62,616 nt of DNA from an uncultured Flavobacterium sp. (GCA_947631175.1 CANRKI010000002.1:1-62616), one strand, 5' to 3'; shown: positions 20,480 through 29,222, numbered from the stretch's first letter. The notes: a model not told the origin generated them from the sequence alone. Made by a program: numbers and translations.

Positions 20480-20487
20480 TATTTTTG
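20480..20487 (+). promoter_or_regulatory. TAnnTTTG element for the oxygenase gene
   Basis: TATTTTTG lies 28 nt before the ATG at 20516, after a run of nine T. No TTG at -33. The 20225-20479 remainder of this divergent intergenic region is AT-rich and shows nothing else recognisable. Confidence 0.45.
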
Positions 20488-20515
20488 ATGAAAATTATAC
20501 AAACAACTAAGTACA

Positions 20516-21466
20516 ATGCAAAACATTCCTAGTGTTGACTTACGTGATTTCCTATCGGATGACCCGGTACGTAAACAAAAATTTGTAAATGAAATCGGAA
20601 AAGCCTACGAAGAAATTGGATTCGTAGCATTAAGTGGTCACTTTTTAGAAAATTCTTTAGTAGAGAATTTATACAAAGAGGTTAAAAACTTTTTTGAATT
20701 ACCATTAGAAACGAAGTCTAAGTACGAAGTTCCTGGGATTGGTGGACAAAGAGGTTATGTATCTTTTGGTAAAGAATCTGCAAAAGGACGTAAAGTGGGT
20801 GATTTAAAAGAGTTTTGGCACGTGGGTCAATTTGTTGAAAACGATGCTAAATTAGAAGCTGAATATCCTAAAAACGTTTCTGTAAACGAATTACCAGGTT
20901 TTAATGACACTACAAAAGAAGCATATCAAAAACTTGAAAAAACAGGTGTTTATGTTTTAAGAGCATTAGCTTTATTTTTAGGTTTAGATGAAATGTATTT
21001 TGACAAATTCATTAAAAACGGAAACTCTATTTTAAGACCAATTCACTACCCTCCTATTTTAGATGAACCTAAAGATGCTGTACGCGCTGCTGCTCATGGT
21101 GATATTAACTTAATCACTTTATTAATGGGAGCACAAGGTAAAGGCTTACAAGTTCAAAATCACAAAGGAGAATGGATTGATGCAATTGCTGAAGAAGATC
21201 AATTAGTTATTAATGTTGGTGATATGTTATCTCGCCACACAAATAACAAATTAAAATCTACCATTCACCAAGTAGTAAACCCGCCTAGAGAATTATGGGG
21301 AACTTCACGTTACTCAATTCCTTTCTTTATGCACCCTATTAGTGATATGCCTTTAAACTGTTTAGAAAATTGTATTGATGAAAACAATCCTAAGCAATTT
21401 GATGACATTACAGCTGGTGATTTCTTACACGAAAGATTAGTAGAATTAGGCTTAATTAAAAAATAA
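20516..21466 (+). CDS. 2-oxoglutarate/Fe(II)-dependent oxygenase, isopenicillin-N-synthase family
   Basis: A 316-residue DIOX-type oxygenase. The N-terminal DIOX_N segment has IPSVDLRDF and EIGFVALSGHF. The double-stranded beta-helix carries the iron ligands H194-x-D196 (AAHGDIN) and H251 (STIHQVV), with R265-Y-S267 (RYSIPFF) as the 2-oxoglutarate-binding R-x-S. All ligands are present, so the enzyme should be active. The substrate is unknown. Homologues are widespread single genes in Flavobacteriaceae. A hairpin terminator follows at 21490, so it is probably monocistronic. Confidence 0.88.
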   Translation: MQNIPSVDLRDFLSDDPVRKQKFVNEIGKAYEEIGFVALSGHFLENSLVENLYKEVKNFFELPLETKSKYEVPGIGGQRGYVSFGKESAKGRKVGDLKEFWHVGQFVENDAKLEAEYPKNVSVNELPGFNDTTKEAYQKLEKTGVYVLRALALFLGLDEMYFDKFIKNGNSILRPIHYPPILDEPKDAVRAAAHGDINLITLLMGAQGKGLQVQNHKGEWIDAIAEEDQLVINVGDMLSRHTNNKLKSTIHQVVNPPRELWGTSRYSIPFFMHPISDMPLNCLENCIDENNPKQFDDITAGDFLHERLVELGLIKK

Positions 21467-21489
21467 TTCTTACCTTTATAAAACAAACT

Positions 21490-21518
21490 AGACACTGATA
21501 CATTTCAGTGTCTTTTTA
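21490..21518 (+). terminator. terminator after the oxygenase gene
   Basis: The 9-bp stem AGACACTGA / TCAGTGTCT has a 6-nt loop and is followed by TTTTATTTT. It lies 17 nt before the SUI1 start. Confidence 0.8.
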
Positions 21519-21534
21519 TTTTAAATAGAATTTT

Positions 21535-21885
21535 ATGGCAAAGAAAATTTCAAGTTTAGACGATTTAGGCGGCTTTGTATTCTCGACAAATAAAGATTTT
21601 GAGTTTGATACAAACGATGAAACAATTGAAACCTTAGCCCCTAAACACCAAAAATTAGAAGCTCATTTAGATAAAAAAAACAGAGCAGGAAAAATTGCAA
21701 CTGTAATAAAAGGATTTGAAGGAACGGAAGACGATTTAAAATCTTTAGCTAAAGAATTAAAAACACTTTGTGGCGTTGGTGGTGCAGCAAAAGATGGAGA
21801 AATTATCATACAAGGTAATTTCAGAGATAAAATAATGGAATATTTAATTAAAAAAGACTATAAAGTAAAACGTGTAGGATCATAA
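21535..21885 (+). CDS. translation initiation factor SUI1/YciH family protein
   Basis: A 116-residue protein with a C-terminal eIF1/SUI1 domain: KIATVIKGFEGTEDDLKSLAKELKTLCGVGG is followed by a strand EIIIQGNFRDKI and the terminal LIKKDYKVKRVG. It is the bacterial homologue of eIF1. The role in bacteria is poorly defined but probably monitors initiation. The nucleoside phosphorylase starts 2 nt after its stop, which suggests one transcript. Confidence 0.9.
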   Translation: MAKKISSLDDLGGFVFSTNKDFEFDTNDETIETLAPKHQKLEAHLDKKNRAGKIATVIKGFEGTEDDLKSLAKELKTLCGVGGAAKDGEIIIQGNFRDKIMEYLIKKDYKVKRVGS

Positions 21886-21887
21886 TT

Positions 21888-22760
21888 ATGGATATAAAAT
21901 CTTCAGAATTAATTATAAACCCTGACGGAAGCGTTTATCACTTAAACGTAAAACCATCAGATATTGCAACAAATATTATTTTTGTTGGTGATCAAAATCG
22001 TGTAGAGAAAGTATCGCAACATTTTGACACAATTGAATTCACAACACAAAAGAGAGAGTTTAAAACCCATACTGGAACATACAAAGGAAAGCGTTTTTCT
22101 GTTATCTCAACTGGAATTGGTCCAGATAATATTGATATTGTATTAAACGAATTAGATGCACTTGTGAATATTGATTTTGAAACTCGTGAAGTAAAACCAC
22201 AACTTACAAGCTTAAACATTGTACGTTTTGGAACTTCTGGATCATTACAAGCAGACATTCCTGTAGACTCATTTGTTGCTTCAGAATACACAATTGGTTT
22301 AGACAACATGATGCGATCTTATGTTATTGAAGATGTTTCTGAAACAGAAATCGAAAATGCCTTTATAGCCCATACCAATTGGGACGCTAAAAAAGGAAGA
22401 CCTTATGTGTTTAAATCAGGAAAAGAATTATCTGATAAATTTAAAGATGTAGCAGGGTTTCATTTAGGATTTACAGCAACGGCAGGAGGTTTTTACGGAC
22501 CACAAGGTCGCGTTTTACGATTAGCAATTCAGGATCCAGAATTAAATCATAAAATGGATAACTTTACTTATAATGGTATTACAATCTCAAATTTAGAGAT
22601 GGAGACTGCTGCAATTTATGGATTAGCAACTTTATTAGGACATAAAGCTTTATCATTAAACGCTATTATTGCAAACAGAGCAAATGGTACTTTTAGTGAA
22701 GATCCGTACAAAACGGTAGATAAACTTATTAAAATAGGATTAGAAAAGTTAGCCCAATAG
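21888..22760 (+). CDS. uridine phosphorylase-like nucleoside phosphorylase
   Basis: A 290-residue NP-I family phosphorylase. It has the phosphate-binding STGIGPDN, the substrate loop RFGTSGSLQ, and SNLEMETAAIYGLA, the ribose-binding Met-Glu-Thr motif. It should cleave a nucleoside with phosphate to a base and ribose-1-phosphate. Uridine is the likeliest substrate from overall similarity, but purine nucleosides are not excluded. Its stop codon lies inside a bidirectional terminator shared with the convergent AraC gene. Confidence 0.83.
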   Translation: MDIKSSELIINPDGSVYHLNVKPSDIATNIIFVGDQNRVEKVSQHFDTIEFTTQKREFKTHTGTYKGKRFSVISTGIGPDNIDIVLNELDALVNIDFETREVKPQLTSLNIVRFGTSGSLQADIPVDSFVASEYTIGLDNMMRSYVIEDVSETEIENAFIAHTNWDAKKGRPYVFKSGKELSDKFKDVAGFHLGFTATAGGFYGPQGRVLRLAIQDPELNHKMDNFTYNGITISNLEMETAAIYGLATLLGHKALSLNAIIANRANGTFSEDPYKTVDKLIKIGLEKLAQ

Positions 22761-22772
22761 GCTAACTTTTTC
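22744..22772. terminator. bidirectional terminator overlapping two stop codons
   Basis: AAAAGTTAGCC / GGCTAACTTTT with loop CAATA. The stop codons of the phosphorylase (22758-22760) and of the convergent AraC gene (22762-22764) lie within the hairpin. Confidence 0.85.
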
Positions 22773-23574
22773 TTAATATTTCCAATCCATTTAAATAATC
22801 ACTTGGTCTTTGACCTAAGACTTTATTAAATGTATTACTAAAAGTTGGTGTACTTGTGTAACCAACCGCCTGAGCTACTTCATTAATTGGCAAACGTTGC
22901 TCTAACAACAACTCAATTGCACGTAACATCCTGCGAACAGTAAAATATTGAATGAACGACATCCCCATATCCTTTTGGAATAAACGGTGTAACGACCTTT
23001 CTGTGAAACCAAATTTAGCCGAAAGTTCAGAAAACAATAAATACTCATCAATATGCGTATCAATATATTCAATGATACGAATTAAACGTTCATCCTTAGG
23101 ATAAGGTAAAGATAAAGGTAATATATTGTGGCATATTTCTGGTAAAATAGCCTTAATAGCTTTAGCAATTGTATAATTTCTAGTATTCTTCTTTAAGTCT
23201 CCGTTCCATCTATTAGTAAACAAAATCATTTGAAGTAAAATATCGTTTACAGGATAAATTCCTTCAGACTTATAAAATGCAATATCCGTCTTTTCCTTAG
23301 GAAAATAAAGATTCCTCATTATAACATCTTCAGAACTAGGGTGAATCGAATGCTTAACACCAGCAGGAATCCACATAAAATGTCGTGCTGGTAAAAAATA
23401 ATTTCGTAATTCTGTCGTTACATAAACAATACCACCTTCGGTATATAAAAACTGATCCTTCTCATGCGAGTGTGTTGGGATAAGTAATTCACCCATCAAA
23501 TCGTGGTGACAATATATTGAAGATGAATCAGTATCTACATCTGTTATATAATATTTAGTAGCTTGTTTTCCCAT
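22762..23574 (-). CDS. AraC-family transcriptional regulator
   Basis: A 270-residue protein with an N-terminal cupin sensor domain (HSHEKDQFLY, then FMWIPAGVKHSI) and a C-terminal double HTH at about 165-262. The second HTH shows the conserved block INEVAQAVGYTSTPTFSNTF and ends GQRPSDY. It is divergent from the CoA-transferase (176-nt gap), so it may control that gene, and it would act as a dimeric activator. The inducer is unknown. Confidence 0.88.
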   Translation of the reverse strand: MGKQATKYYITDVDTDSSSIYCHHDLMGELLIPTHSHEKDQFLYTEGGIVYVTTELRNYFLPARHFMWIPAGVKHSIHPSSEDVIMRNLYFPKEKTDIAFYKSEGIYPVNDILLQMILFTNRWNGDLKKNTRNYTIAKAIKAILPEICHNILPLSLPYPKDERLIRIIEYIDTHIDEYLLFSELSAKFGFTERSLHRLFQKDMGMSFIQYFTVRRMLRAIELLLEQRLPINEVAQAVGYTSTPTFSNTFNKVLGQRPSDYLNGLEILRKS

Positions 23575-23750
23575 ATTTTAAAAAATGTCCGTTTTTAATA
23601 TATATATGTCTTTAAGCAATAAAAAGACTTCGTTTATTTATTGTAAAATTGCAATACAAAGTAAACAAATTTATTTAAGAGCTAAAATAAAATCGCAAAC
23701 TATTTATAGAAATTAAATAAAAATTAAAGTTACACAAATTATTTACAATT

Positions 23751-25262
23751 ATGAGTTTAGATAGAATAAAATATGAACCGTTTAAAAACTTAGTAATCTC
23801 TGCTGAAGAATCGGCTAATTTTTTTGAAAATGGTATGACCGTTGGTTCATCTGGATTTACAAAAGGAGGAGACTCTAAAGTAGTATTAAAAGCCTTAGCT
23901 AACAAAGCTAAAACCGAAGATTTAAAAGTAACTTTACTTACAGGTGCTTCATTAGGTCATGGTACAGATGCTGCTTTAGCTGAAAGCAACGCGTTAAGCA
24001 AAAGATTACCTTTCCAAGTTGATACTGTTTTAAGAAAAGCTATCAATAAAGGAGACGTTTTATTCATCGACCAACACTTAGGAGAAAGTTCTGAACATAT
24101 CTTAAATGGACAATTCAAAATTGATATTGCTGTTTTAGAAGTTACTGAAATTTTAGAAGACGGATCTTTAGTTCCAACTACATCAATAGGAAATAATATC
24201 GAAATTGCGAATAGCGCAGATAAAATTATATTAGAAATTAACACTGCTGTTCCTACATCAATCCGTGGTGTTCACGACATTTATACGGTTGAAGAATATG
24301 GACAACGTACAGCTGTTAATATTACTGCGTCTGACTCAAAAATTGGTTCTGACGTAATTAAAATTGACCCATCAAAAGTTGTTGGAATTGTTTTCCACGA
24401 CATCGTAGATATGGCTGGAGATATTGCTCCTGCTGACGAAGCAACTACTGCAATTGCACAAAATATTGTGAAATTTTTTGAAAAAGAAGTTGCTGAAGGT
24501 AAATTAACAAAATCATTAATGCCATTACAATGTGGTATTGGTAAAGTAGCAAATGCGGTTTTAGGAGGATTAGAAAACTCTGACTTTGAAAACTTAGTAA
24601 TGTATTCTGAGGTATTACAAGACTCAACATTTGACTTAATTGACTCTGGAAAAATGACTTTCGCATCTGCTACTTCTATGACATTATCAGAAGAATGTTA
24701 CAACAGAGTAATGAATAATTTAGATTTTTATAAAGATAAAATCGTTTTCCGTCCATTATCAATTTCAAATTCGGCTGAGGTTATCCGCAGATTAGGAATT
24801 ATTGGAATTAACACATCTTTAGAATGTGATATCTATGGTAACGTAAACTCAACTCACGTTTCTGGTACAAATATGATGAACGGTATTGGTGGTTCTGGAG
24901 ATTTTGCTCGTAACGCTTACATATCTATCTTTGTAACTGCATCAGTTGCTAAAGACGGAAAAATTTCATCAATTGTGCCAATGGTTTCACACCACGACCA
25001 CACTGAACATGATGTTGACGTAATTGTTACAGAACAAGGTTTAGCCGATTTACGCGGTTTATCACCAAGAGAAAGAGCCTTAGTTATTATTAACAACTGT
25101 GCTCACCCAGATTACAAACAAGATTTATTAGATTATTTCAACCGTGCAAGCGAGCGCGGAGGTCATACACCACATATATTAAGCGAAGCGTTTTCATTCC
25201 ACCAAAGGTTAGCTGAAAACGGTTCTATGAAGAAAGACAGTTTGGTTTCATTATTTTCATAA
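23751..25262 (+). CDS. acetyl-CoA hydrolase/transferase, probably succinate:acetate CoA-transferase
   Basis: A 503-residue class I CoA-transferase. The catalytic glutamate is E287 in MYSEVLQD, and GTNMMNGIGGSGDFARNAY is the conserved CoA-binding block, followed by VSHHDHTEHDVD and TEQGLADLRGLSPRERA. The length fits the AarC/Cat1 group rather than split CoA-transferases. It moves CoA between acetate and succinate and so links acetate to the TCA cycle. Together with acs and the PrpE-like gene it forms a short-chain acid module in 16-25 kb. A divergent AraC regulator and its own terminator make it a single-gene unit. Confidence 0.88.
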   Translation: MSLDRIKYEPFKNLVISAEESANFFENGMTVGSSGFTKGGDSKVVLKALANKAKTEDLKVTLLTGASLGHGTDAALAESNALSKRLPFQVDTVLRKAINKGDVLFIDQHLGESSEHILNGQFKIDIAVLEVTEILEDGSLVPTTSIGNNIEIANSADKIILEINTAVPTSIRGVHDIYTVEEYGQRTAVNITASDSKIGSDVIKIDPSKVVGIVFHDIVDMAGDIAPADEATTAIAQNIVKFFEKEVAEGKLTKSLMPLQCGIGKVANAVLGGLENSDFENLVMYSEVLQDSTFDLIDSGKMTFASATSMTLSEECYNRVMNNLDFYKDKIVFRPLSISNSAEVIRRLGIIGINTSLECDIYGNVNSTHVSGTNMMNGIGGSGDFARNAYISIFVTASVAKDGKISSIVPMVSHHDHTEHDVDVIVTEQGLADLRGLSPRERALVIINNCAHPDYKQDLLDYFNRASERGGHTPHILSEAFSFHQRLAENGSMKKDSLVSLFS

Positions 25263-25299
25263 TGTAATTTGTGTCCGTTTGTTTATTAATTTTGCGAAT

Positions 25300-25332
25300 C
25301 AATCCCTGCTTTTAGCAGGGATTGTTTTTTTA
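25300..25332 (+). terminator. terminator after the CoA-transferase
   Basis: The 10-bp stem CAATCCCTGC / GCAGGGATTG has a 5-nt loop and is followed by eight T. Confidence 0.88.
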
Positions 25333-25387
25333 TATAAGTACCTTATTTTCCTAACAATTCACTATATTAGCTAACAAAAATTTTAAA

Positions 25388-26233
25388 ATGAAATCAGTTA
25401 AAATAGTAGGTGTGCCAGAACATTTTAATTTACCTTGGCATTTGTGTATAGATAATGGAGAATTTTCTCAATACGGCATTGATTTACAATGGACTGACGT
25501 ACCTGAAGGAACAGGAAAAATGTGCGAAATGCTTCGAAATGATCAAACAGATGTAGCCGTTATATTAACCGAAGGAATTATAAAAGATATTGCAGCAGGA
25601 AACCAAAGTGTAATTGTGCAAACTTATGTACAAACACCTTTAACTTGGGGTATACACGTAGCTTACGAAGCGCCATATCAAACATTAAACGATCTAGAAA
25701 ATAAAACTGTAGCAATTTCTCGTTTTGGGTCAGGGTCACATTTAATGGCCGTTGTAAATGCACACAACAACAATTGGAACACGCAAAATCTAAAATTTGA
25801 AGTTGTAAATACAATTGATAACGCTGTTGTAGCTTTGCAAAATAAAACTGCCGATTACTTTATGTGGGAACGTTTTATGACTAAACCTTTAGTTGATAAA
25901 AAAATCTTCCGAAAAATTGCCGACTGCCCTACTCCATGGCCTTGTTTTGTAATTGCGGTTCGCAAACAATTTTATGAAGAGAACCAGCATGTAATTAGCC
26001 AAATACTAGACATCATTAACGCTACTACATCTGAATTTAAACACATCCCAAGTATTGATAAAACCATTGCAGCAAAATTCGACATTCAGCTAAACGATGT
26101 TGAACAATGGCTAAAAAGTACGAGATGGTCGCAAAAAAAATTAGACCAAAAAAACTTTGACACCGTGATGCAATACTTAACAAACCTAAATATCATCTCT
26201 ACTGATCTAGAATATAAAAACGTTATAAAATAA
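25388..26233 (+). CDS. periplasmic-binding-protein-fold substrate-binding protein, probably cytosolic
   Basis: A 281-residue type 2 periplasmic-binding-protein fold of the SsuA/THI5/NrtA kind: VPEHFNLPWHLCIDNGEFSQYGIDLQ opens the fold, DVAVILTEG is the first hinge side, and VAISRFGSGSHLMA is the ligand loop. There is no signal peptide or lipobox, and no ABC transporter permease or ATPase is nearby. It may therefore be a cytosolic sensor or biosynthetic enzyme rather than a transporter subunit. The transglutaminase-like gene follows by 4 nt. The ligand is unknown. Confidence 0.75.
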   Translation: MKSVKIVGVPEHFNLPWHLCIDNGEFSQYGIDLQWTDVPEGTGKMCEMLRNDQTDVAVILTEGIIKDIAAGNQSVIVQTYVQTPLTWGIHVAYEAPYQTLNDLENKTVAISRFGSGSHLMAVVNAHNNNWNTQNLKFEVVNTIDNAVVALQNKTADYFMWERFMTKPLVDKKIFRKIADCPTPWPCFVIAVRKQFYEENQHVISQILDIINATTSEFKHIPSIDKTIAAKFDIQLNDVEQWLKSTRWSQKKLDQKNFDTVMQYLTNLNIISTDLEYKNVIK

Positions 26234-26237
26234 CCTA

Positions 26238-27170
26238 GTGAACTATCCCAATTTTGATACAATAAAACAACTCAAAAGCAAGCTTTCTTTACCAAAGCCA
26301 TGGGATACCCTTGTGTTATTATTGCTAATAATATTACTTGTAATTCCAATTTTTATTATAATTCACCAAAACATTATAGATCCCGAATGGCCTATACATA
26401 TTGACCGAATTATAATATTTATTAGTATTACAGCCGTTTTATTTTTTTTATTAAAATTCATAAAAAAAATAATTTTATTAGGTGTAATTGTCTATCTTTT
26501 TATTTTGGCCTATGGAAGTATTTGGGGAAAATACGGTTTCTCTCAAGTTTACGAGGACTATCGCTCCATGATTTATAGTATGAGCGACACTCCTTTTCCA
26601 CAAGATATTTTTATATCTAAACTTTTACCTTTTCCTAATAAAAATAAAGTATTAAATGCTATTGAGTTTGCCAACCCTGGAGTTCGTAACTTTGCATTAA
26701 AAGCAACTACCAAACATTTTACTGATATTAAAGGTTTTAGAGAAAATAGACAAATGATACAATCCTTTGCAGTATTCAAAGAAATTAGAAACCGATGGAA
26801 CTATGTTAACGATCCAAAAGGTCAAGAATACATTGCAGCGGCAAGCGAATCTTTACAACACTTTTCTGGTGATTGTGATGATCATGCCATATTTATGTCG
26901 GCCTGTATTAAAGCCATTGGCGGAACTCCACGAATTATTCATACGCAAGGCCATATGTATCCTGAAATGTTAATTGGATCCAAAGCCGATTTAGAAACGG
27001 CAATTTATTTAATAAAAGAGATACTTTTTGTAAAAGAATCTAACGGAAAAAAGATTTTTTATCATATAGATGAAAGAGGACAAGTTTGGCTAAACCTCGA
27101 TTATACAGCACAATACCCTGGCGGTCCTTTCATGTCTGAAGAAATTTTAGGAGCATTAACCATAAATTAA
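26238..27170 (+). CDS. membrane-anchored transglutaminase-like domain protein
   Basis: A 310-residue protein with a GTG start, chosen because it begins 4 nt after the previous stop and includes the membrane segments. Three hydrophobic segments occur at about 23-47, 55-75 and 76-92. The C-terminal domain has the cysteine-protease-like triad C213 (SGDCDDHA), H239 (GHMYPEM) and D288 (LNLDYTAQYPGG). The fold suggests peptidase or cross-linking activity on the periplasmic side. Coupling with the upstream binding-fold protein is suggested by spacing only. Confidence 0.78.
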   Translation: MNYPNFDTIKQLKSKLSLPKPWDTLVLLLLIILLVIPIFIIIHQNIIDPEWPIHIDRIIIFISITAVLFFLLKFIKKIILLGVIVYLFILAYGSIWGKYGFSQVYEDYRSMIYSMSDTPFPQDIFISKLLPFPNKNKVLNAIEFANPGVRNFALKATTKHFTDIKGFRENRQMIQSFAVFKEIRNRWNYVNDPKGQEYIAAASESLQHFSGDCDDHAIFMSACIKAIGGTPRIIHTQGHMYPEMLIGSKADLETAIYLIKEILFVKESNGKKIFYHIDERGQVWLNLDYTAQYPGGPFMSEEILGALTIN

Positions 27171-27205
27171 TACTTTTTTTTGCTTTCTAATCGTTTAAGA
27201 ATTAC

Positions 27206-27213
27206 TATTTTTG
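27206..27213 (+). promoter_or_regulatory. TAnnTTTG element upstream of the DUF3575-like gene
   Basis: TATTTTTG lies 20 nt before the ATG at 27233. No clean TTG at -33. Confidence 0.4.
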
Positions 27214-27232
27214 ATTTGAATAATTCATCATA

Positions 27233-27859
27233 ATGAAAAAACACCTAATAACTCTTTTATTTTTATTTCCAGTTTTAATTTTCTCCCAAAATAAATTGCC
27301 TGAAGATTCGAACAGAAAAAAGAAAAAGAAAGAAAATTACGATTTATTTAGAAACGTATCCATCATAGATCACCCGCATGAAATTAAGTTTGACGTTTTA
27401 TCGTATGCACTCAACGGCAGAATACAAGTCGCATATGAATTTCAAAAGAACTTAAATTGGTATTTTGGTATGAGCGCATCTATTCATAAAAACAAAGATC
27501 GTAATGACAGTTTTTATAGAGATAAATATCATTATTTACCAAAATACGATGCAACACCATATGTACGATACGCTTTAACTACCGATCAGAAAAAACTATA
27601 TTTTGTTGAAGGATTTTTATCTGTTAACGGTGGTGACCATAAAGATTTGGAACGTATTGTTAATGGAGCTACAGCAATATATCAAATAAAAAATGATACA
27701 TATATGGATATTGCCGCTGGTGTAGCTGTAGGTTTTAAAGTTTTAGTAAAAAAGCGATTCATAATTGATGCTTACGCAGGGGGTGGTGCAAATTTACTTA
27801 ACGAAAAATCACCAAAATACGTACCCCGAATTGGAGCCAATATTGGATATTGTTTTTAA
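27233..27859 (+). CDS. secreted outer-membrane beta-barrel-like protein (DUF3575-like)
   Basis: A 208-residue protein. The signal peptide MKKHLITLLFLFPVLIFSQ is followed by a short lysine-rich stretch (RKKKKKENY) and then alternating beta strands (DVLSYALNGRIQVAYEF, WYFGMSASIH). It ends in an aromatic residue (IGANIGYCF), as outer-membrane barrels do. It most resembles small DUF3575-type porin-like proteins of Bacteroidota. The function is unknown. The lipoprotein gene follows by 11 nt. Confidence 0.6.
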   Translation: MKKHLITLLFLFPVLIFSQNKLPEDSNRKKKKKENYDLFRNVSIIDHPHEIKFDVLSYALNGRIQVAYEFQKNLNWYFGMSASIHKNKDRNDSFYRDKYHYLPKYDATPYVRYALTTDQKKLYFVEGFLSVNGGDHKDLERIVNGATAIYQIKNDTYMDIAAGVAVGFKVLVKKRFIIDAYAGGGANLLNEKSPKYVPRIGANIGYCF

Positions 27860-27870
27860 ATTTATTTTAT

Positions 27871-28401
27871 ATGAAATTTATACCATACATATCGTTTTTA
27901 TTATTAATTTGTTTCAGTTCGTGCGACAGTTCTGATGACGATTTTTATAATATGATATACATATCAAAACCTGAGTTGATAGAGATTGAACGTCAGCCAT
28001 TTTACAACATAAACGACAACATAACTTTTCATGTCAACGTTCCTAATTTAATTGAGGAAGAAGGTCAAGATACATTACTTGATATTTACGGAATGACCGA
28101 ATCTGATGTGCTTTTAATTGGATATCACATTGAGAAATGGGTTAATAACGAATGGATTACTTATCAAGTTTTTGATCCTGAAGTTACAGGAGCCATTTTA
28201 TATGACGGAACCAATTATACACTTACCAAAAGTATTACCTTAACAGAATCTGGTTCGTTCCGATTGATTTTTGGTAAAGGTTTTAAAGCTAATACCATAG
28301 GTATTGTATCTAAAAACACATTAACACGCGTTCAAACTGCTATAACAATATCGACAACCGCTATAAACTACGGAGACGGTTTTGTTTTTTACGTGCAATA
28401 A
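27871..28401 (+). CDS. hypothetical lipoprotein
   Basis: A 176-residue protein. I take the ATG at 27871 because it gives MKFIPYISFLLLICFSSC, a normal lipoprotein signal with cleavage before the Cys, followed by an acidic linker (DSSDDDF). The mature part is beta-rich and unrecognised. It follows the barrel-like gene closely and is closed by a terminator, so the two are probably one unit at the cell surface or periplasm. Confidence 0.65.
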   Translation: MKFIPYISFLLLICFSSCDSSDDDFYNMIYISKPELIEIERQPFYNINDNITFHVNVPNLIEEEGQDTLLDIYGMTESDVLLIGYHIEKWVNNEWITYQVFDPEVTGAILYDGTNYTLTKSITLTESGSFRLIFGKGFKANTIGIVSKNTLTRVQTAITISTTAINYGDGFVFYVQ

Positions 28402-28408
28402 AAGTTAA

Positions 28409-28442
28409 AATAGTATCTAATTTATTTAGATGCTATTTTTTT
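28409..28442 (+). terminator. terminator after the lipoprotein gene
   Basis: AATAGTATCTAA pairs with TTAGATGCTATT (one G-U pair), 5-nt loop, then eight T. Confidence 0.8.
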
Positions 28443-28457
28443 TAACCTCTGTTTGTG

Positions 28458-28528
28458 TTAGGGATGGAAGCTTTGTTTGAGCACATTTTGTAACAAAGTG
28501 GAAAAATTGCGAGTGCGTACAGCCCGCC
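28458..28528 (-). repeat. palindromic intergenic repeat, family B copy 1 (inverted)
   Basis: The ends TTAGGGATGG and ACAGCCCG match, on the opposite strand, the ends of the element at 38161-38250 (CGGGCTGT ... CCATCCCTA). The core is more diverged. It lies between the lipoprotein terminator and the hairpin in front of the Crp-like gene. Confidence 0.5.
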
Positions 28529-28567
28529 ATTTTTAGGGCTACAACTTTAAAAGTTGCCCTAAAAATG
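28528..28567 (+). promoter_or_regulatory. long hairpin just upstream of the Crp/Fnr gene
   Basis: CATTTTTAGGG (28528-28538) pairs with CCCTAAAAATG (28557-28567), with an inner CAACTT / AAGTTG stem. It buries the first in-frame ATG (28565-28567) of the regulator gene, so that ATG is unlikely to be the start. It could affect translation of the downstream ATG or be part of the adjoining repeat. Confidence 0.5.
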
Positions 28568-28591
28568 AACACCCAAATTAAAATAAAAAGT

Positions 28592-29182
28592 ATGAAACAT
28601 TTTAAAATAACCTCTTTTTTAACTGCTAACTTAGATTTAGATGCTGATTTGATTGAAAAAATGGCTTTAAATTGTAACACTTTGGAGGTTAAAAAAAATT
28701 CGTATTTAATTGAGCCAGGACAAACCTGTAAACACATTTTTTTTGTAGAAAGTGGTTTGTTACGCCAATATACAATTGATGCGAAAGGAAAGGAACATAA
28801 TTTAAATTTTGCGCCTGAAAATTGGTTGATTACCGATCGAAATAGTCTGTTTTTTAACGAACCAACTCATATGTTTATTCAAGCATTAGAGGATACGACT
28901 GTTTTTGCTTTAAATGATGATTTTTTTGATGAAATTAAAAGTCAGGATTATAAATTTAGTTCTTTCAATACGCTTTTACTGCATAAACATATTAATAGAT
29001 TACAACAAAGAATTATAAGTTTGCTCTCGTGGAGTGCCGAAGAGCGATATTTAGATTTTATAAAAACGTATCCAGATTTAACAATGCGAATCCCACAAAC
29101 AATGATTTCGTCTTACTTAGGAATTACACCAGAAAGTTTAAGTCGTGTACGTAAGGAACTCGCTCAAAAGCATAAAAAATAA
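28592..29182 (+). CDS. Crp/Fnr-family transcriptional regulator
   Basis: A 196-residue protein starting at the ATG at 28592, preferred over 28565, which sits inside a strong hairpin. An N-terminal cyclic-nucleotide-binding-like beta roll (YLIEPGQTCKHIFFVESGLLRQY) and a C-terminal winged HTH (MRIPQTMISSYLGITPESLSRVRKEL) are present. The ligand pocket lacks an obvious cAMP phosphate cassette, as is usual for Bacteroidota Crp/Fnr proteins, and there is no iron-sulfur cysteine cluster. Targets are unknown. Confidence 0.85.
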   Translation: MKHFKITSFLTANLDLDADLIEKMALNCNTLEVKKNSYLIEPGQTCKHIFFVESGLLRQYTIDAKGKEHNLNFAPENWLITDRNSLFFNEPTHMFIQALEDTTVFALNDDFFDEIKSQDYKFSSFNTLLLHKHINRLQQRIISLLSWSAEERYLDFIKTYPDLTMRIPQTMISSYLGITPESLSRVRKELAQKHKK

Positions 29183-29222
29183 TTACTTATCATACATCAA
29201 TTTAATTGAATTTAGAGTTCAC

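Noticed and set aside
28426..28737. 103-codon minus-strand frame over the hairpin and Crp gene start
   Set aside because: Overlaps the Crp/Fnr gene antisense and two repeats; no protein-like pattern.
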